Numbered from the stretch's first letter, positions 45,812 through 57,969 are shown. The stretch: DNA of 64,000 bases from Tetrapyrgos nigripes (GCA_013368315.1 JAACJM010000243.1:1-64000), one strand, 5' to 3'. Notes: generated from the sequence alone by a model not told the origin. Numbers and translations are program-made.

Positions 45812-47517
45812 ATGACAGAACCAGTTAACATTGTCTTTGATGGTCTGGTATTATGTGCTACGAATGATCTCCCGACAGGTGTAAACATCTCAGCTTGTTC
45901 GCCCTTACCTGGAGCGGATCTCACCCAACAGTCACTCGATGATGCATTTGGCTCGACTTTGGTTTCCACAGCTAGTAATACATCTAAAATAGTGACTTTC
46001 GTTGATCATACTTGTAAGTGAAGGCCTCAACGAGAGCACAAAATTTGATTTTTTATTAGTCTCCACACTCACTGCCTTTGGGATAACTCCACCAAGTACC
46101 ACCGAGAACCAAAGCTTCCAGATTCAAGATCCTAGCCATAACACCAATCTGGAGTTCCGTTATTCCCAACCAAACTACCAAGGGCAACTCTTTACTATTC
46201 CGCCCCACTCGATGGTTTACTGGACTTTGGCGCAAATGTCACATTTGACTATACTGTTGCCACTGTTACGAACGATACTGATCTGACTGGGACAACCATT
46301 TTAGTGGATGATTCCAGTAAAGAGGTGCAATGGAATGGGACCTGGGAAGAGAAACCAACCAATATTTCCCTTAGTGTTCCCTTTATAACTGAGCAGGGAA
46401 TAGAGATTGTACCGTTCCGAGAGGTGATACATGCAGCTCATGGAAACAGTACCCATCAAACAACATCATTAGGAGACTCGTTCACATTTCAGTTTTCTGG
46501 TAAGTAATCATTATTCTTCTATTCTCTGCGCCAAATCCCAGTACTTGCCTTAACACAAACAACACAGGAACATCAGTTCAAGTATTCGGTGTCATAATCA
46601 GTCCCGGGAAAACCTACACCATCGGAGTTGATATAGATGGACAGCAGAATACTCGTACCATAGATTCAGTGGACGGCACGTCTAGTATCGTCACGACCGA
46701 ATCAGGTAACCCAACTAGGATGCACAGGCTTCTATTTAAGCCACAGAGTGATCTGTCACCTGGAAATCATACTTTGGTTTTCAGCATTATAGATTCAAAC
46801 GAAGGGGCAGTTGTTGCAGTGGATTATATTCTTTATACACCTGACTTTCAAACCGTCCGAGACAAACCTGTCTTTTCTCTGGGTGATCCTGAGCCTGATC
46901 CAGTCAATCCGACAGGTTCAGGTTCAGGTTCAGGTTCAGGTTCAGGCTCAGACCCAGGACCAAAATCAGGATCATCAAAGTCAAATCTGAGCGCTATTGC
47001 TGGAGGGACAGTTGGTGGTATCATCTTCTGTGTCCTCATTATCCTGGGACTCTGGCTCAAGCAGAGAAGGCAAAGGAAGAGGAGAATAGTCGAGGAGCTA
47101 CAAGCACAAGTTCAAGAGCCTTTCCCTCAAGTTACTCCATCCAGTAAGAAGGGTCTGATTTGACTATTCACTGACTTGACTGATTTTTCTATTGAAATAG
47201 CCATTCAGTCCAAGAGCCATCTCTCGAATCCCACACAGTCCACACCGGGCGCCAACATTGTTCCTATACAAAACACAACCCGTCAAAATCTAGAGCAACA
47301 TCGCAACGAACTCACGGAAAGGATGCGCAGGATTGAGGAGCAAAGTGAAAGTGGGAATATGAATCAAACTGATTTAGAAGCTGAGATGCGGGAGATGAGA
47401 GCGAGAATGGAGGTCCTTACCTGGGAGATGAATCAGATGAGCAGGCATGTTGTACCGCCTTCATATACAAGTATTGAGCATGGCGAAGGTGTACAGTCAT
47501 CTCAGAATTCAATTTGA
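45812..47517 (+). CDS. Single-pass membrane protein with extracellular beta-type domains and cytoplasmic coiled coil
   Basis: The 5' end is uncertain; ATG 45812 opens MTEPVNIVFDGLVLCATNDL. An intron at 46014-46059 joins VDHT to FSTLTAFGITPPSTTENQSF. A frame change near 46200 separates this from LLDFGANVTFDYTVATVTND and VDDSSKEVQWNGTW. Next, across an intron at 46501-46567, comes SLGDSFTFQFSGTSVQVFGV, the repeated beta-sandwich (galactose-binding-like) pattern of a large agaric family with QWxGxW and FxGTSVxVxG motifs. A (GS)n linker (46913-46950), a membrane helix AIAGGTVGGIIFCVLIILGL and a basic stop-transfer KQRRQRKRR follow. After a last intron comes a Glu/Arg-rich coiled coil (LEQHRNELTERMRRIEEQSE, LEAEMREMRARMEVLTWEMN) ending TGA 47517. 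No signal peptide is visible, so an upstream exon is likely missing from this model. Function is unknown; a cell-surface sensor role is only a guess. Confidence 0.62.
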
Positions 47518-49015
47518 AGACTTATTTTCAGTATTCCAATTCTTCGTCTAAGCACGTATACAGTGGTATACAGCCACTGGCAACTTGACCGCAAGCGGGA
47601 AGGGATCATGATACTGCTGCCCCCAAATCAAATAATCATTACTCTCTTATTGTTCCCAAGAAGTTTGCTACGCTGGCTTCAGGATTCGTCGGTGTGGAGA
47701 GGCTAGGTATCAGCGACCAAAGAGCAGAAAGGGCAGAGTGGAGGTATGGCAGCGGAGTTTCAAATGACTCACAGTTTACCACAGCTCCCCTATCCTCCAA
47801 CCAACTGTGGATATGTGTGATTGATTGTCATTGGATGTTTCATCGTGCAGTACACTGCATTGGTTATCCTCAAAAAATCTGAATTGATTCAGAACAGGCT
47901 GAACAGCAACACAATTACAATACTCAACGAGGAATCAGTACAGGAAGCCAAAAACTCGAACTTTGGGGAGCAAGGCAAATTTGAGGCAAATACACGTGTA
48001 TGGATGAAGAGATTATTTTTAAAAAATAGGTAGAGAATTTATGTTGGTAATGAGTGGCTTATTCAGTCATGACCTCAGTCTGCCACTCAACCTGACTGTC
48101 TGGTTGAGATGTTGTGTACACAGAAGCAAATCTGATGGACTGAGAAAGAGACATGTCATTTTGAGACCTTATTTCGTCTCTAGACCTCCTGGACTACCAT
48201 GAAAATGAGAATTGGATAAAGTGTCTTTAAATATTTCCAGTCAAGTATAGAGACCCTGAGTATGTAAATCCACCCACAGCTAAGCCTGGCAGACCACTAG
48301 TAATAGCCTGAGTTGCTACAGATGATGGATTAGTTGACAATGCAATAATGATGTATATGATCTAAAATATTGACAGTTGGCAGTTTAGAATAAATGAAGC
48401 AGAGCTCCTGCTACTGACCCAAACTCCACAATAGATCATTCCAGAACTTTTTGAGCTATGGAAACCTGATTGCCACAGTCCTTCATCTTGACTATGAAGC
48501 CTTGCAAGGTTAATGATAAGTAAGTGGTCTGATTAAACTATTTAAAGCACACCAAGCTTTATATCCAATAAGACATGTGGCAGTCATATTTGTGATGAGG
48601 AGTGAGAGAGTCATAATCAAGACATCTGTTTTCTCCCCGACCTCATTACCAGAGTTATGAAGAAATCTGACAACTGCTGATCTCCATCTGCCAATGCACC
48701 ACCTAATGCTCAGTAGATAAGGATGAAGCCTTTAATTATGTAAATTTGTCTACTCACCTAACAATCCCATAAAACAAATAACCACAACACTTTTGACTAC
48801 CAGATTTTGTGGGAACATAATCCATGCTCTCCAGACAACAATTCCATAATCAATATCCAGAAGGGAGGAAGTATTGATGGTAGGTTAAAAATCAATCCAA
48901 AATAATAATTGATTACTTACATTCGATCTTTCCACCAGTTCTAGAGCTACCTATATGTCTATTGCCTGTCATATAACATTTGCAACATTGGCAACATTGT
49001 AATGTAAAATCAAAG
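47518..49015. other. AT-rich stretch without recognised gene
   Basis: Short frames at 47694-47882 and 47821-48033 show no domain. A weak string reading PPTAKPGRPL at about 48270-48300 is reminiscent of the start of Tc1/mariner-type fungal transposases, but the following codons contain stops and no DDE motif was found, so no element is called. Confidence 0.35.
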
Positions 49016-49771
49016 TCTCGCGAGGGCCTAAGGCCTGAGTAAATCCAGAATGAGGTTTATTCTTGAGCCACAGGAGGCTAATACAGGCGTGTAAGGTGAG
49101 TTGGGAGACAAGAGATGATGATAGTAAAAGATGAGTACGTTAAAGTAGTGACCAGGCTTAAGTACTCATAGCGTGGGATAAATACATAATATACTGGGGA
49201 AAGGTGCCACTGCTTTGCATGGCAAGTTACGAGGCCCTCCTCAACAAAACCTCATTCTTATATTGACTACGTTGCAGCTACTTGCAAAGTAGTATGAGCG
49301 AAATAAGTTGGGAGTTTGAACCGTAGAAAAGACTTTGAGGTCGCTACAGGTTGCTAAGAGTATGACATAAACATAAATTAATGACGATGAAGAGGCAAGA
49401 ATTCTGAATTACGAGGGCGCCAAGGCTGAAGCCAAGCTTCAGAAGCAGAGGAAGTAGGGGGGCGAGTACTGACAAATGTCGGATAACAATTAGTATGGCC
49501 ATACTTGCGGAGAGAAAGCCATGGACGCGAGTAGGTATCCCATGAAGCACGACGCTGGCAATGAAGGTGTGATGAGTCAACACACTGGCATGACATCATG
49601 ATTGTCGACATATGTAGACCTGGTCCAGACTCAGTCTGGATATTTTGGGTTGATCAGGAAAGTAGAGACTGGCGTGGTGTGGTGACGACACACAGTTGGG
49701 TTGAGTGGCAATGAAAAGGGGTGGGAGTTTGAGGTCAACATAAGTTAACTCAGCCTTAAAGGGCCTTGTAA
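49016..49771. mobile_element. Small non-autonomous KDZ-related element with terminal inverted motifs
   Basis: The left end (49016-49042) is an inverted, imperfect copy of the right-end motif TTAACTCAGCCT...GGGCCTTGTAA (49745-49771): its complement reads TTACTCAGGCCTTAGGCCCT. The 200 bases before the right end match the sequence before the KDZ motif at 62467: shared strings include GTCCAGAC-(C/T)-GAGTCT, then GAGTGGCAA(T/C)GAAAAGG and GGGGTGGGAGTTTGAG. It therefore looks like an internally deleted relative of the KDZ element. A weak alternative left end is TTACGAGGCCCT at 49226. No target duplication was identified. Confidence 0.6.
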
Positions 49772-49840
49772 CTAAATATGGTAGCAGTCCATTACACCCT
49801 CCCCTGGTAGATTAGCGTCTAGGTAATCTGTAAGAATAAT

Positions 49841-51812
49841 TCAAGAGCTGGTGTTCATGGCAGCATCATCAGATGCAGTGTGGATAGAAGAGGGACCAGC
49901 TTGAGCATTATCGTCATTAGCCATTGACAAGCTGGTGCTGGGCTGTGAATCAGTAGACTGGACACTAAGTCCAGATATGTCTATTCCAGCATCCTGAGTT
50001 GGGGCAACACGAGGGGGAACATAGCCAATAGGGAGCCTACTTTCTGCTATGAGGAGGCTAGCAACAGCAACACGATGACAATATTCCTTGATCTGGACCA
50101 AATCCCAGTCCTGAGGAACATGGTGGTTGGATAAACCAAAGGTGGCTTTTGGAGCCCCAGCAAACATCATACAAATGACTGTTTCTCAAAAACAGTCACA
50201 AAAGAAAGCAGCTTCATTGGGGGAAGATAAGGACTGTGCATCAATACAATATTGATGGACCCATCGGAACATTGAGTTGATGACAGATATGGACATTCCA
50301 ATCCAAGCAAGGAATTTCGCCATAGATATGGCAGTGTTATTGTCGTCCTTCTCTTGGTCATCAGCTGTGAATCTCTGATAGGAGTAGTTATCTGGCGGGG
50401 GTGCGATGGTAAGATTGAAGTGTTCAACAATCTGTGAGTACCAGTATGGCTGGGAGATGAGGTGAATAAAGATTCGCCTGACAGATCTTCCTCGGTGATC
50501 TTGTTGGGAGTAGATGATTTTGGTCTGATTTTCAAGAAAATCACATTGGGTTGGGCTGAGTTCAAGTCAATATTGCCATTATTGGTACAGACGAATGCCA
50601 GGAACGAGGATGCATCCGAATGGATGTACATGTGTTCGAGTTGCCCAATAAGTGTGGTTCCTGTAGCAACACGAGGGACAATAGTAGGATTCTTTGCCCA
50701 ATGGTCCCTATTATCAGAGGAGAGACGTATGTCTCGAAGACGGGCAAAGATGTCGCATTTGGTCCAAGTTGGGGAGCATAGATTTACATTGAGAGCCATT
50801 TTCTCAATGTCCGATAGAGTATTGTGTTGAGACTTGGTTTTGAGATGTGAGAGATTGTTGAGTACTTTGACAGAATCACAGATGCGGTCGTACGCGACCC
50901 AATCTCCAGGAATCCTGGACTGCACAACCCATTGGTTGAGCTCCTGGTCTGTAGTAGGAACAACACATCGTTCTGTGGGGATAGTTCTATCTGGAGCAGG
51001 TAATGGGACTGGTGGGGGAATGCCACGTTGCATGATGTCAACAATATTGGATGGTGCACAAAGTTTGCCAGTGCGTGTGATGTCCCATCCAACATTGGCT
51101 GAATCTTCAGAATGGCCAGGACAACGATGGAGATTCTGAATGCAGGTAAACAGAGTTTCCTTGTTGCAAGGAAGTGGATCTGCATCCAGGATATCGTGGC
51201 CAATGAGAGTAAAGCTGGAAAAAGCTTCCATTGGAAGGGGACAATTTTTGCAAAGAGGAGGGGATTGTGAGCGTCTAGGATGACGTTCTTCTCTCCTAAA
51301 ACAAGTAGGTGAATGAGGCTGGGCACAATCATTGCTCCAAGTGGCCCTTTGCAGATCTCAGCATTGGCACGGTGAAGCTGGGACAGGAATTCCAACTTAA
51401 TCTGGCGTTGGAAATGCTCAGCAAGTGCCTTAATGGCAGATAAGTATGATGTATCTTGATGGGCACGAGCAATAGCGATACGATCACTAAAATCAGTGAT
51501 CGGAGTGCCATCCTGGAGAATGTATTCGATGTTCTCAATCATAGGGTTAAAGACCCAAGTACCAGCTTGGTAGGCATGTTGGACATTGACTGAAGTGCCC
51601 TTTGATGAAGAATTTCTTCTTCTGGGGTAAACGCAGGGTTTCGAGACACAAATGTATTGTGAGGAGGGATACTGTTCGTATTGAGCAGCTGAGACATAGT
51701 ATGCATGGTAGAATAAGGAGGGTTGTTCCAGAATGGGGCATTCAATGGAAGTGTATACTGGGTGTTTAATAATGCAAGATTTCGAGAATAAGTTCATGGC
51801 AGATCGCTTCAC
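49841..51812 (-). pseudogene. Unrecognised open region downstream of the recombinase
   Basis: Frames overlap and switch: NAPFWNNPPYSTMHTMSQLL and FVSRNPAFTPEEEILHQRAL (51750-51580), then YQAGTWVFNPMIENIEYILQ, DGTPITDFSDRIAIARAHQD and AEICKGPLGAMIVPSLIHLL (to about 51290), then MEAFSSFTLIGHDILDADPL, VVQSRIPGDWVAYDRICDSV and SDIEKMALNVNLCSPTWTKC (51231-50770), and a short Ser/Ala-rich piece ending at 49841. This reads as a single protein of about 600 residues broken by frame changes. No domain is recognised. It could be an extra ORF of the DIRS-like element or an unrelated host protein caught between elements. Confidence 0.45.
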
Positions 51813-52289
51813 TGACTTGTCTTAACATTCTGTCCAAGATGGGCAGACTTGTCAGAATAAAATTTCCGAGACAACTCGGAATATTTATTCGACGTCGGTG
51901 TTGTCCAGCAGGAAATATATTTGACCACCCAAAGCCAGTTTTGGCTAGCCGAAGCGCGTCGGAGGATGGACTGATGGGAACAAAAACTGACACCCACAGA
52001 CCATAGGTCAAGCAAGGCTCAGAGAAGACACAATTGAGGCCAAATACATTGAAGTATGTAGGGGATACAATGTGATGGTAGATATACAGAGAAGGAATTG
52101 GTACGCCTATGATTGAGTCATGGATAAGGAATTGTTGGCAGGTTAGAAGAAATGAGTGTGTAGGGAGTGGGATTGAAATGAGAGTGAGCGAGGTACTCAT
52201 AATGTTGTGTAGAAAGTAATTGAAAAGAGTGTTAATGAGTTTGGAGTTATAGGTGTAATCGTTGCTGGAGACGTTGACAGGTGTAAGCC

Positions 52290-53109
52290 CTATCAATGTG
52301 GATGGTGGCCAGTATCTCGTAAAGGCACTGGACTTCCAACGACCCATCATCTTGACAGTTTCTGTGTCAACACCTTTGTGAAGAAGAAAGGTGGTGCCAC
52401 CTATGTGGAAAGAGTGGCTGGTGAAACGAGGATAGCCTTCTTTTGACCAAATGTCGTTACACAGAGATAGGAAAATGTGTTTAGTTAGAACGCAAAGGTT
52501 TCCGTCATTGTCTCTGTATGACATAAGAGGATCAGTAGGGGAAAGGCCATTGTTCCTGACATGAGCATTCGCCTTGATGGCATTGAGGGAGCCATTGAAA
52601 GGTGTGATATGTGCATGCTCGCCTCTGGAGCTAGAGGTCTTGGTGCTAGGAAGGAAAAGGTCTATGGGGCCATACTTGTGCTCATGGATAGGTGGAGGCA
52701 GTTCAGCAGCATCGAGGATGCAGGGATGTTTCTTGGGATCGAAGAGGCATGGGTCGGAATGTTTGGGGAAAAGCTCGCCTAGGCAAAGTTGACCAAGGAA
52801 ACAAAGTTTGCTCCCAGCATTAATGGCTCTATGGATACCTTTGTTGGAGTTGGAAAAGGCTTCGTGGATGCTCCTCATCATGTCATGAGTGATGGGAGGG
52901 CATTCAGGGTGATGAGAAGAGGCTGGTGCTAGGGAATGACAAAGGAGATCACCACCTTTCCACTGGAACCCCAACGAGAGGTGCCATGTTTTGATGGCAC
53001 TGAGCTTGGCTTTCACCGTTCCACCAGCCCAGCGACCTTTGAAAGAGGCAGCAAACTCAACCAGTATGGTCTCGCTGGCAGGGAAGAGGCCGTCTGCATG
53101 TAGGCCCAT
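52290..53109 (-). pseudogene. Tyrosine recombinase of the DIRS-like element, catalytic arginines lost
   Basis: The N-terminal core-binding part reads ILVEFAASFKGRWAGGTVKA and KLSAIKTWHLSLGFQWKGGD. The catalytic part has LCFLGQLCLGELFPKHSDPC, then SYRDNDGNLCVLTKHIFLSL, and FTSHSFHIGGTTFLLHKGVD, ETVKMMGRWKSSAFTRYWPP. In this family the first catalytic Arg is in A-R-L-G-E and the second in H-S-F-R-I-G-G; here they read C-L-G-E (codon TGC) and F-H-I-G-G (codon CAC), each one CpG-type transition from CGC. The nucleophile Tyr in RYW is kept. The recombinase should be inactive. The frame stays open to 51766 beyond the expected end, which is probably read-through. Confidence 0.85.
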
Positions 53110-53656
53110 GTCGTTGGCCCAGTTGGCGAATTCGGTGACTGCTAACTGTTGGCGTCTTCAAGTCTCCGGTTTTACCATGCTAGCAATGGCATCTGCAGTG
53201 TTTGCAGAGAGGGCAGGGGTTCTGGAAAGTGAACATGGGTTCGTTTGCGAAACAGGTTGGGAGTGAGAGGTGTTTTTTGGGTGGTTTTCTTGGGATCCCA
53301 GATCTGGGTGGTGCCAAGGAGCAACGAGGCATAGTAATATGAGTGAGTTGTGAAGAACGGAGGAGAGTGAAGGAAATGACGATGGCAGTAAGAGGGAAGG
53401 TGCAGGTTGTTGGGTAACCTTTTGGTTTAAATGAAGTGTGCAACTGATTGGAACCAAAATTTGAGTTAATAGCTTAGACTGAGTTAATTGGGTGGTACAA
53501 CATGGAGAATAATACTCTGATAGTTAGGTACAGGATGTGAAGGAAGCTAGGTTAAGAGACAGGAAGAAGGTGAGGATCATGGAACTCTATATGTTTATGA
53601 ATGTATGGAGATAGTAATTTGTGTAATCTAGGAGTGTATGGATAAAGAGTGCTTCT

Positions 53657-54048
53657 TCAAGGTAAAATGCCTCGAGATGGACCATCTGCCACATTATCCT
53701 TGCTTGGAATCCACTCAACAGACAACCAGATGGAGTGTTGTTGCATACAGTCAACGATGCGACACAAAGAGACATTCTGGGCTTGGCCATGAGAATAGCC
53801 AGCTTGGAGGGCTCCTACCACACCTTGGTTATCACATTGCAAACGTGTGAGGTGGCCAGGGTGAGGATAGCAAGTTCAACAGCAACCATTTTGGCCCAGC
53901 CGATATGGTGACCATCACCCTTCCAGTTCATTTTGAACTGCCAAGCCAACCATTTCCCGTTCAGGACGAGACCAATTCCCCAAGAAGTGGATGCATCAAC
54001 GAAGAGCGAGATGGAGTTGTTGATAGGAGGAGTTGCAGGAGCCACCAT
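53657..54048 (-). pseudogene. RNase H domain of the DIRS-like element
   Basis: Two adjacent frames give ISLFVDASTSWGIGLVLNGK, WLAWQFKMNWKGDGHHIGWA, then a break, and MQCDNQGVVGALQAGYSHGQ, HSIWLSVEWIPSKDNVADGP. The DASxxG, Glu in VAVELA, CDNxGV and the late Asp in SxDNxADGPSRG are the expected RNase H catalytic positions and match DIRS-type elements. A frame change near 53820-53840 separates the halves. Confidence 0.82.
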
Positions 54049-54099
54049 TTGAGGTCTTTTAAAACGGATTTTGGAGGATATGAATGGACGAGACTCATC

Positions 54100-55589
54100 T
54101 GAGAATCTGGTGACAAAGTGTGTAGGGAAGCGAGGTAGGATCTGCCTTGAGGGGCAACGAGTGTAGCATGTTGGAGAGTGCCAACCACTGATTTGGTCTC
54201 CTCCTTTGTGTGTGTGTCAATGGAGAGCTGGTTGGAAACTTTGATGGAATATTTTGTTTTCTTGGACTCGGGTAGCTCAACTGTCTCGTTTTGAAAATCC
54301 ACAAGAAGCTGATGTAGAGGAATATGAAAGCAAAGGGAAAGAATTTTGAGGGAGCCCAAGGCCATCCAAGTTTCTCGGCAATGAACCAAATGAGAGACTC
54401 GTCATAAGAGTAGTGGTATGAGCCATCAGTTAAGCATAGTTTTGGGTAGCAAAAGAAAATGAAGTCGTCCACCCATTTCACTAGAGCTTCAACACCTGTG
54501 GTGATACGAGGAGTCAGAGAAGTCAGTATTGCACGTTAATAATTGGAGAGGATAGGAATTCATGTAAGATGAAGAGGGAAACTAACCAGAGTTGAGAAGT
54601 ATGTGGACCGTTGTGTCTGCGACGAGAACCAGGTCTCAGATACCTGGAGATGGAAGCTTTTCCGAGAATCTCGAGACAGTTGATCCAGAATGGACAAGAC
54701 CAGTTGAACATCACAGCTACAAAAAATGTCTCGCTGACGGGTGTGGATTAGCAATGATGTTCTGGAAAAGCTGCGTCTACATTCAAAGACAGCAGCCTGA
54801 GTGCTGGGAGGAGTGTCAGTGACGAGTAACCAACACTGAGAAAAGGTACCCCAAGCACACTGGAAGTGTTTGGAGTCAATGGTCAATGAGGGAATTGACT
54901 GAATATACTTCAGGATTGATGACAATGGGAGGAATGTTTGTGTGAAGTTCTTCAGGTATGAAAGTATTATGCAATTGGAGTGAGGAAAGAATATGAGAAG
55001 GGGTGTGAGGGAAAGAATGATTAATGATGATGCAAAATTTGCCAGGTTTCTGTTTGATGACAGCTAATGGTGAAGTGTGAAATGGACCAATAACAGACTG
55101 CAGTTGTGTGCAGTCATAACCAGGGGAGATGTGACCTAGCTCGATCTCAGAAAGGAACTTCTCTTGAATGATATGTTGGAATGAGGAAGCTGAGAGATGA
55201 TTGGGAGGAGTGAAAGTATGCAAAAGCATGTAATCTTCTACGCCTATGAAGAAACCATTTTGAAGGCCTTCCAGAACCTTTGAGAACTTGTCCAGGCCAC
55301 CTGTGGCTGAGAGAAGCTCTGTCCAAGCATCAGGACAAAGCTTGGTGAGGACCGGGAATAGGTTACTTTGATCTGGGAGGGCTGCTGCCCCCACCACCAC
55401 TGGAGCTGTTGTGGTTGGACCTGGGAGAACAGTGACTTTGGGAGTTGTGATCCTCTGATCCACAATGGGTGCAGGCATGACAGAAGGTGCAGGTAGAGGA
55501 CGAGCAGCTGTTGCCATTGAAAGTGATGCAGTACATCCTTCTGGAGGTGTCCTTGTATGCCTTGCCTTGTTTGGTGATGTGGTCGTCAT
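54100..55589 (-). pseudogene. Reverse transcriptase of the DIRS-like element
   Basis: The N-terminal part shows FQHIIQEKFLSEIELGHISP, SPLAVIKQKPGKFCIIINHS and the following YSVNSLIDH, the usual start of the RT fingers. QAAVFE is the damaged FDVD motif near 54790, and WVDDFIFF near 54475 is the YVDD-type active site, in different frames separated by stops. ISFLWIFKTRQLSYPSP and KNSKL-like downstream pieces complete the thumb. Not functional as it stands. Confidence 0.75.
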
Positions 55590-55599
55590 TGTGATGATG

Positions 55600-57530
55600 T
55601 CTTCTGGATCTGCATAGCATACAAAGGAGACTGAACATTGAGGCAGAAGATGAGGAAGCCTGAAAGCTAGAGGACAAAGAGGCTGAGCCTATGGTCTGAT
55701 TTGATACATGACCAGCATGACGTTGTTCATCCCACCAGGAGGAAAGGTATGAGTTTATGCCAGGTGGAAGAATAGTGGAGAAATGGGATTTCTGAGCAAT
55801 GATACACTGATGGTACTGGTCCCAGACATCGCGATGAACTTCAGCAATGCTAACGGTCCAACAGTTTGGAGATGACTCCAAGCTTGGAAGGTCTCCTGTA
55901 AATAGAAGACGGCGGTAAGGAAATTGTCCTCAAGGGACTCCATGGATGCGACGTTCATGAACAACTCGTAGATGTCATCTGCAACACTGAGAGCTGTGGC
56001 TGTGGCTGGCAGCTTGCCTCTCTTGTAAACATAGAACTGGGAAACCATCTCCTTGAGTTGTCTTCCAATGTCTGGAAGGTCACCTTCTTGTAGGAGAAGA
56101 AGGGATGGACCAGTAATGTGACTTTCGCCCTTGATGAGGACAGGGGTGAAGTTGCACATGAGATAGCTGCTCCCGCAAGAGATTGGCATGTGAGCCTCCC
56201 AGTCCTTGATCAAATTCCTGGAAATGACCTGATGAACTGGGAACATGGATGTCAAGAGCTTCTTAGGCAGGATCATGACCATGGAGGAGGAGGCCAACGA
56301 GGAGGAGAGGGAGGACCTGAGCTTTCTGCTTGGACTTCTTCTTCCTGGACTTGGACTTCTTGACTGGTACAGGCACGTCAGAGGAAGAAGAATCGGAATC
56401 CGAGCTGAAGTCAGCAACAGGCCTTGACTTCTTGGGCTTTGTGTATTTGGAAGCCTTAGAAGCTTTAGACTTCGAATCCTTCACAACACCCTTGGACTTC
56501 TTTGTGGGCTTGCAAGGAGGAGGATTGAACAATGGTCCAAGGGAGAGTCAGGGGCTTTCTGCTTCTTGCCACCAAGACAAGAAGAAAGTGCATGAGAGCG
56601 TTTATGTGGACGACTCTGTGATGGAGAGAGGTGATCACCCAGTGAATGAGGATGAAATGGGATGAAAGGCTCAGCTCTGCCCTTGCCTTTTTCTGGCTGA
56701 GAAGCATGGTGTCTGTGATCGTGGCCGTTGCAAGGACAAGAGGGTCCTGGAGTGGCACTACAGTGAGACAGACAAGAAATACGAGGAGAGATGGGGGCTG
56801 GAAGAGAGGACTCTCGTTGGCCAGGGGAGAAATGATGAGCATCTGCCAAGAGTCAGGATGAAAAAGAGGAACAATACACATCAAACAGGAAAAATGTACC
56901 TGAGCAACTGTCAGACCTGCTCCTGTGGAAGGAGAATTTGGACTGATGCACCGAGCCTGCAGGATCTGTGGAAGCTAGACCGAGGACATGATGAGCAAGG
57001 TGGAGCTGCGCAGGAGGAAAACTCACCATCAGGAGCACTAGCACAAGTACTGCCAACTGGAGTTGGGTGTGCGTGTTCTGAGTGTGCCCGTGGTGGAGAA
57101 TCATTGCAAGGTGCCCTGTGAGCATCTGAATCAGCCCTAGGGTGTTGATGCACGCTGTCGAGGTCATCAGACTGAGTCTCAGGAGAAACCTGGCATCCCA
57201 TGGGATGGTGACGAGGAATTTGGCCTGGAGGACCTGCGCTTGGTGAGCCAGCATTGGAGACATGGTCTGGTTCACGAGGAGGATCAGAAGAGGATGTCTG
57301 GTTTGTGGATGAGGACTGAGTCATGGATGAAGACCCTGTGCCGGAGACTCGGCCATCCCGTCACCATCACCCCAATCAACGTGGAATGCGTCAGGATGGC
57401 TGTTGACGGGTTGATCCTCAGCTAGAGGGGTGTTGTCATTAGGTGAGATGCATGCACCACTCCAGAACTTGCCATTGGCTTCTCTGGGTGGGACATGGTG
57501 CTGGACAAATGGGGCTTGGATACCCGCCAT
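55600..57530 (-). pseudogene. Gag-like region of the DIRS-like element
   Basis: The start MAGIQAPFVQHHVPPREANG near 57530 leads to a Ser/Pro/His-rich region, a Lys-rich basic segment (KSKASKASKYTKPKKSRPVA, KSKSRKKKSK near 56340-56480), a helical segment ISRNLIKDWEAHMPISCGSS and GRQLKEMVSQFYVYKRGK, and a zinc-knuckle-like CTHCGSEDHNSQSHC near 55430. This order (disordered, basic, helical capsid-like, Cys/His) fits a retroelement gag. Several frame changes. Confidence 0.65.
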
Positions 57531-57757
57531 GAGGGGATCAAAGGAGGAGGGACGAGTAGTGTAGAGGGGAGCAAGTGACTAAGGAACAGAGGAGCAATGA
57601 AATCGAAAGAGTAAATTTGCTACTGTAGGAATATTATACTGAGGAAGAACTTGATGGTGAACAAAGAAGATCAAGAGGTGACCACCTCAGGCACCCCCTG
57701 GTACCTACCTTGTTAGGTGGTATAGTCTCTGTTCATAGTTTGACCTTAAGGTGGGTA

Positions 57758-57821
57758 AATACCTGGGGGACTACCTAGGCTCATGGGAGTTCCCAATACC
57801 TCTAGGAAGCCCCCAGGTATT
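57758..57821. repeat. 12-bp perfect inverted repeat around a 40-nt loop
   Basis: AATACCTGGGGG (57758-57769) and CCCCCAGGTATT (57810-57821) are exact complements. The surrounding 57690-57960 shares words with the minisatellite at 58498-58925 (GGGAGTTCCCAA, CCTGGTACCTACC), so it may be an old edge of the same repeat. Confidence 0.8.
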
Positions 57822-57969
57822 GGCTTTTGACTCCCAGGATCCCCATAGCTGGTGTGTCTGGGAGCTCACATTCATCAACTGGGAGCTTCCACTACTATCA
57901 CAATGTCACAGGGTGTCAGGGGTCCCTTTTATCACCAAAACTTTGCCATTTTGTTTTTTTAAGTGGGTT

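Larger units (their letters stand above)
49800..57600 (-). mobile_element. DIRS-like tyrosine-recombinase retrotransposon, decayed
   Basis: On the minus strand the order from 5' to 3' is gag-like region (57530-55600), reverse transcriptase (55589-about 54100), RNase H (54048-53657) and tyrosine recombinase (53109-about 52290), which is the arrangement of DIRS-group retrotransposons and not of LTR elements, which carry a DDE integrase. Another open region (51812-49841) follows. Frames are interrupted repeatedly. The termini were not resolved: DIRS elements use inverted or split repeats plus an internal complementary region, and none was confirmed here. The hairpin at 57758-57821 may lie near the 5' end. 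Confidence 0.8.

Noticed and set aside
48240..48320. Possible Tc1/mariner transposase start (PPTAKPGRPL)
   Set aside because: Stops follow at once and no DDE motif or inverted ends could be found; the match is too short.
51766..57530. Calling the 50-57.5 kb element a Ty3/gypsy-type LTR retrotransposon
   Set aside because: It carries a tyrosine recombinase rather than a DDE integrase and no LTR pair was seen.
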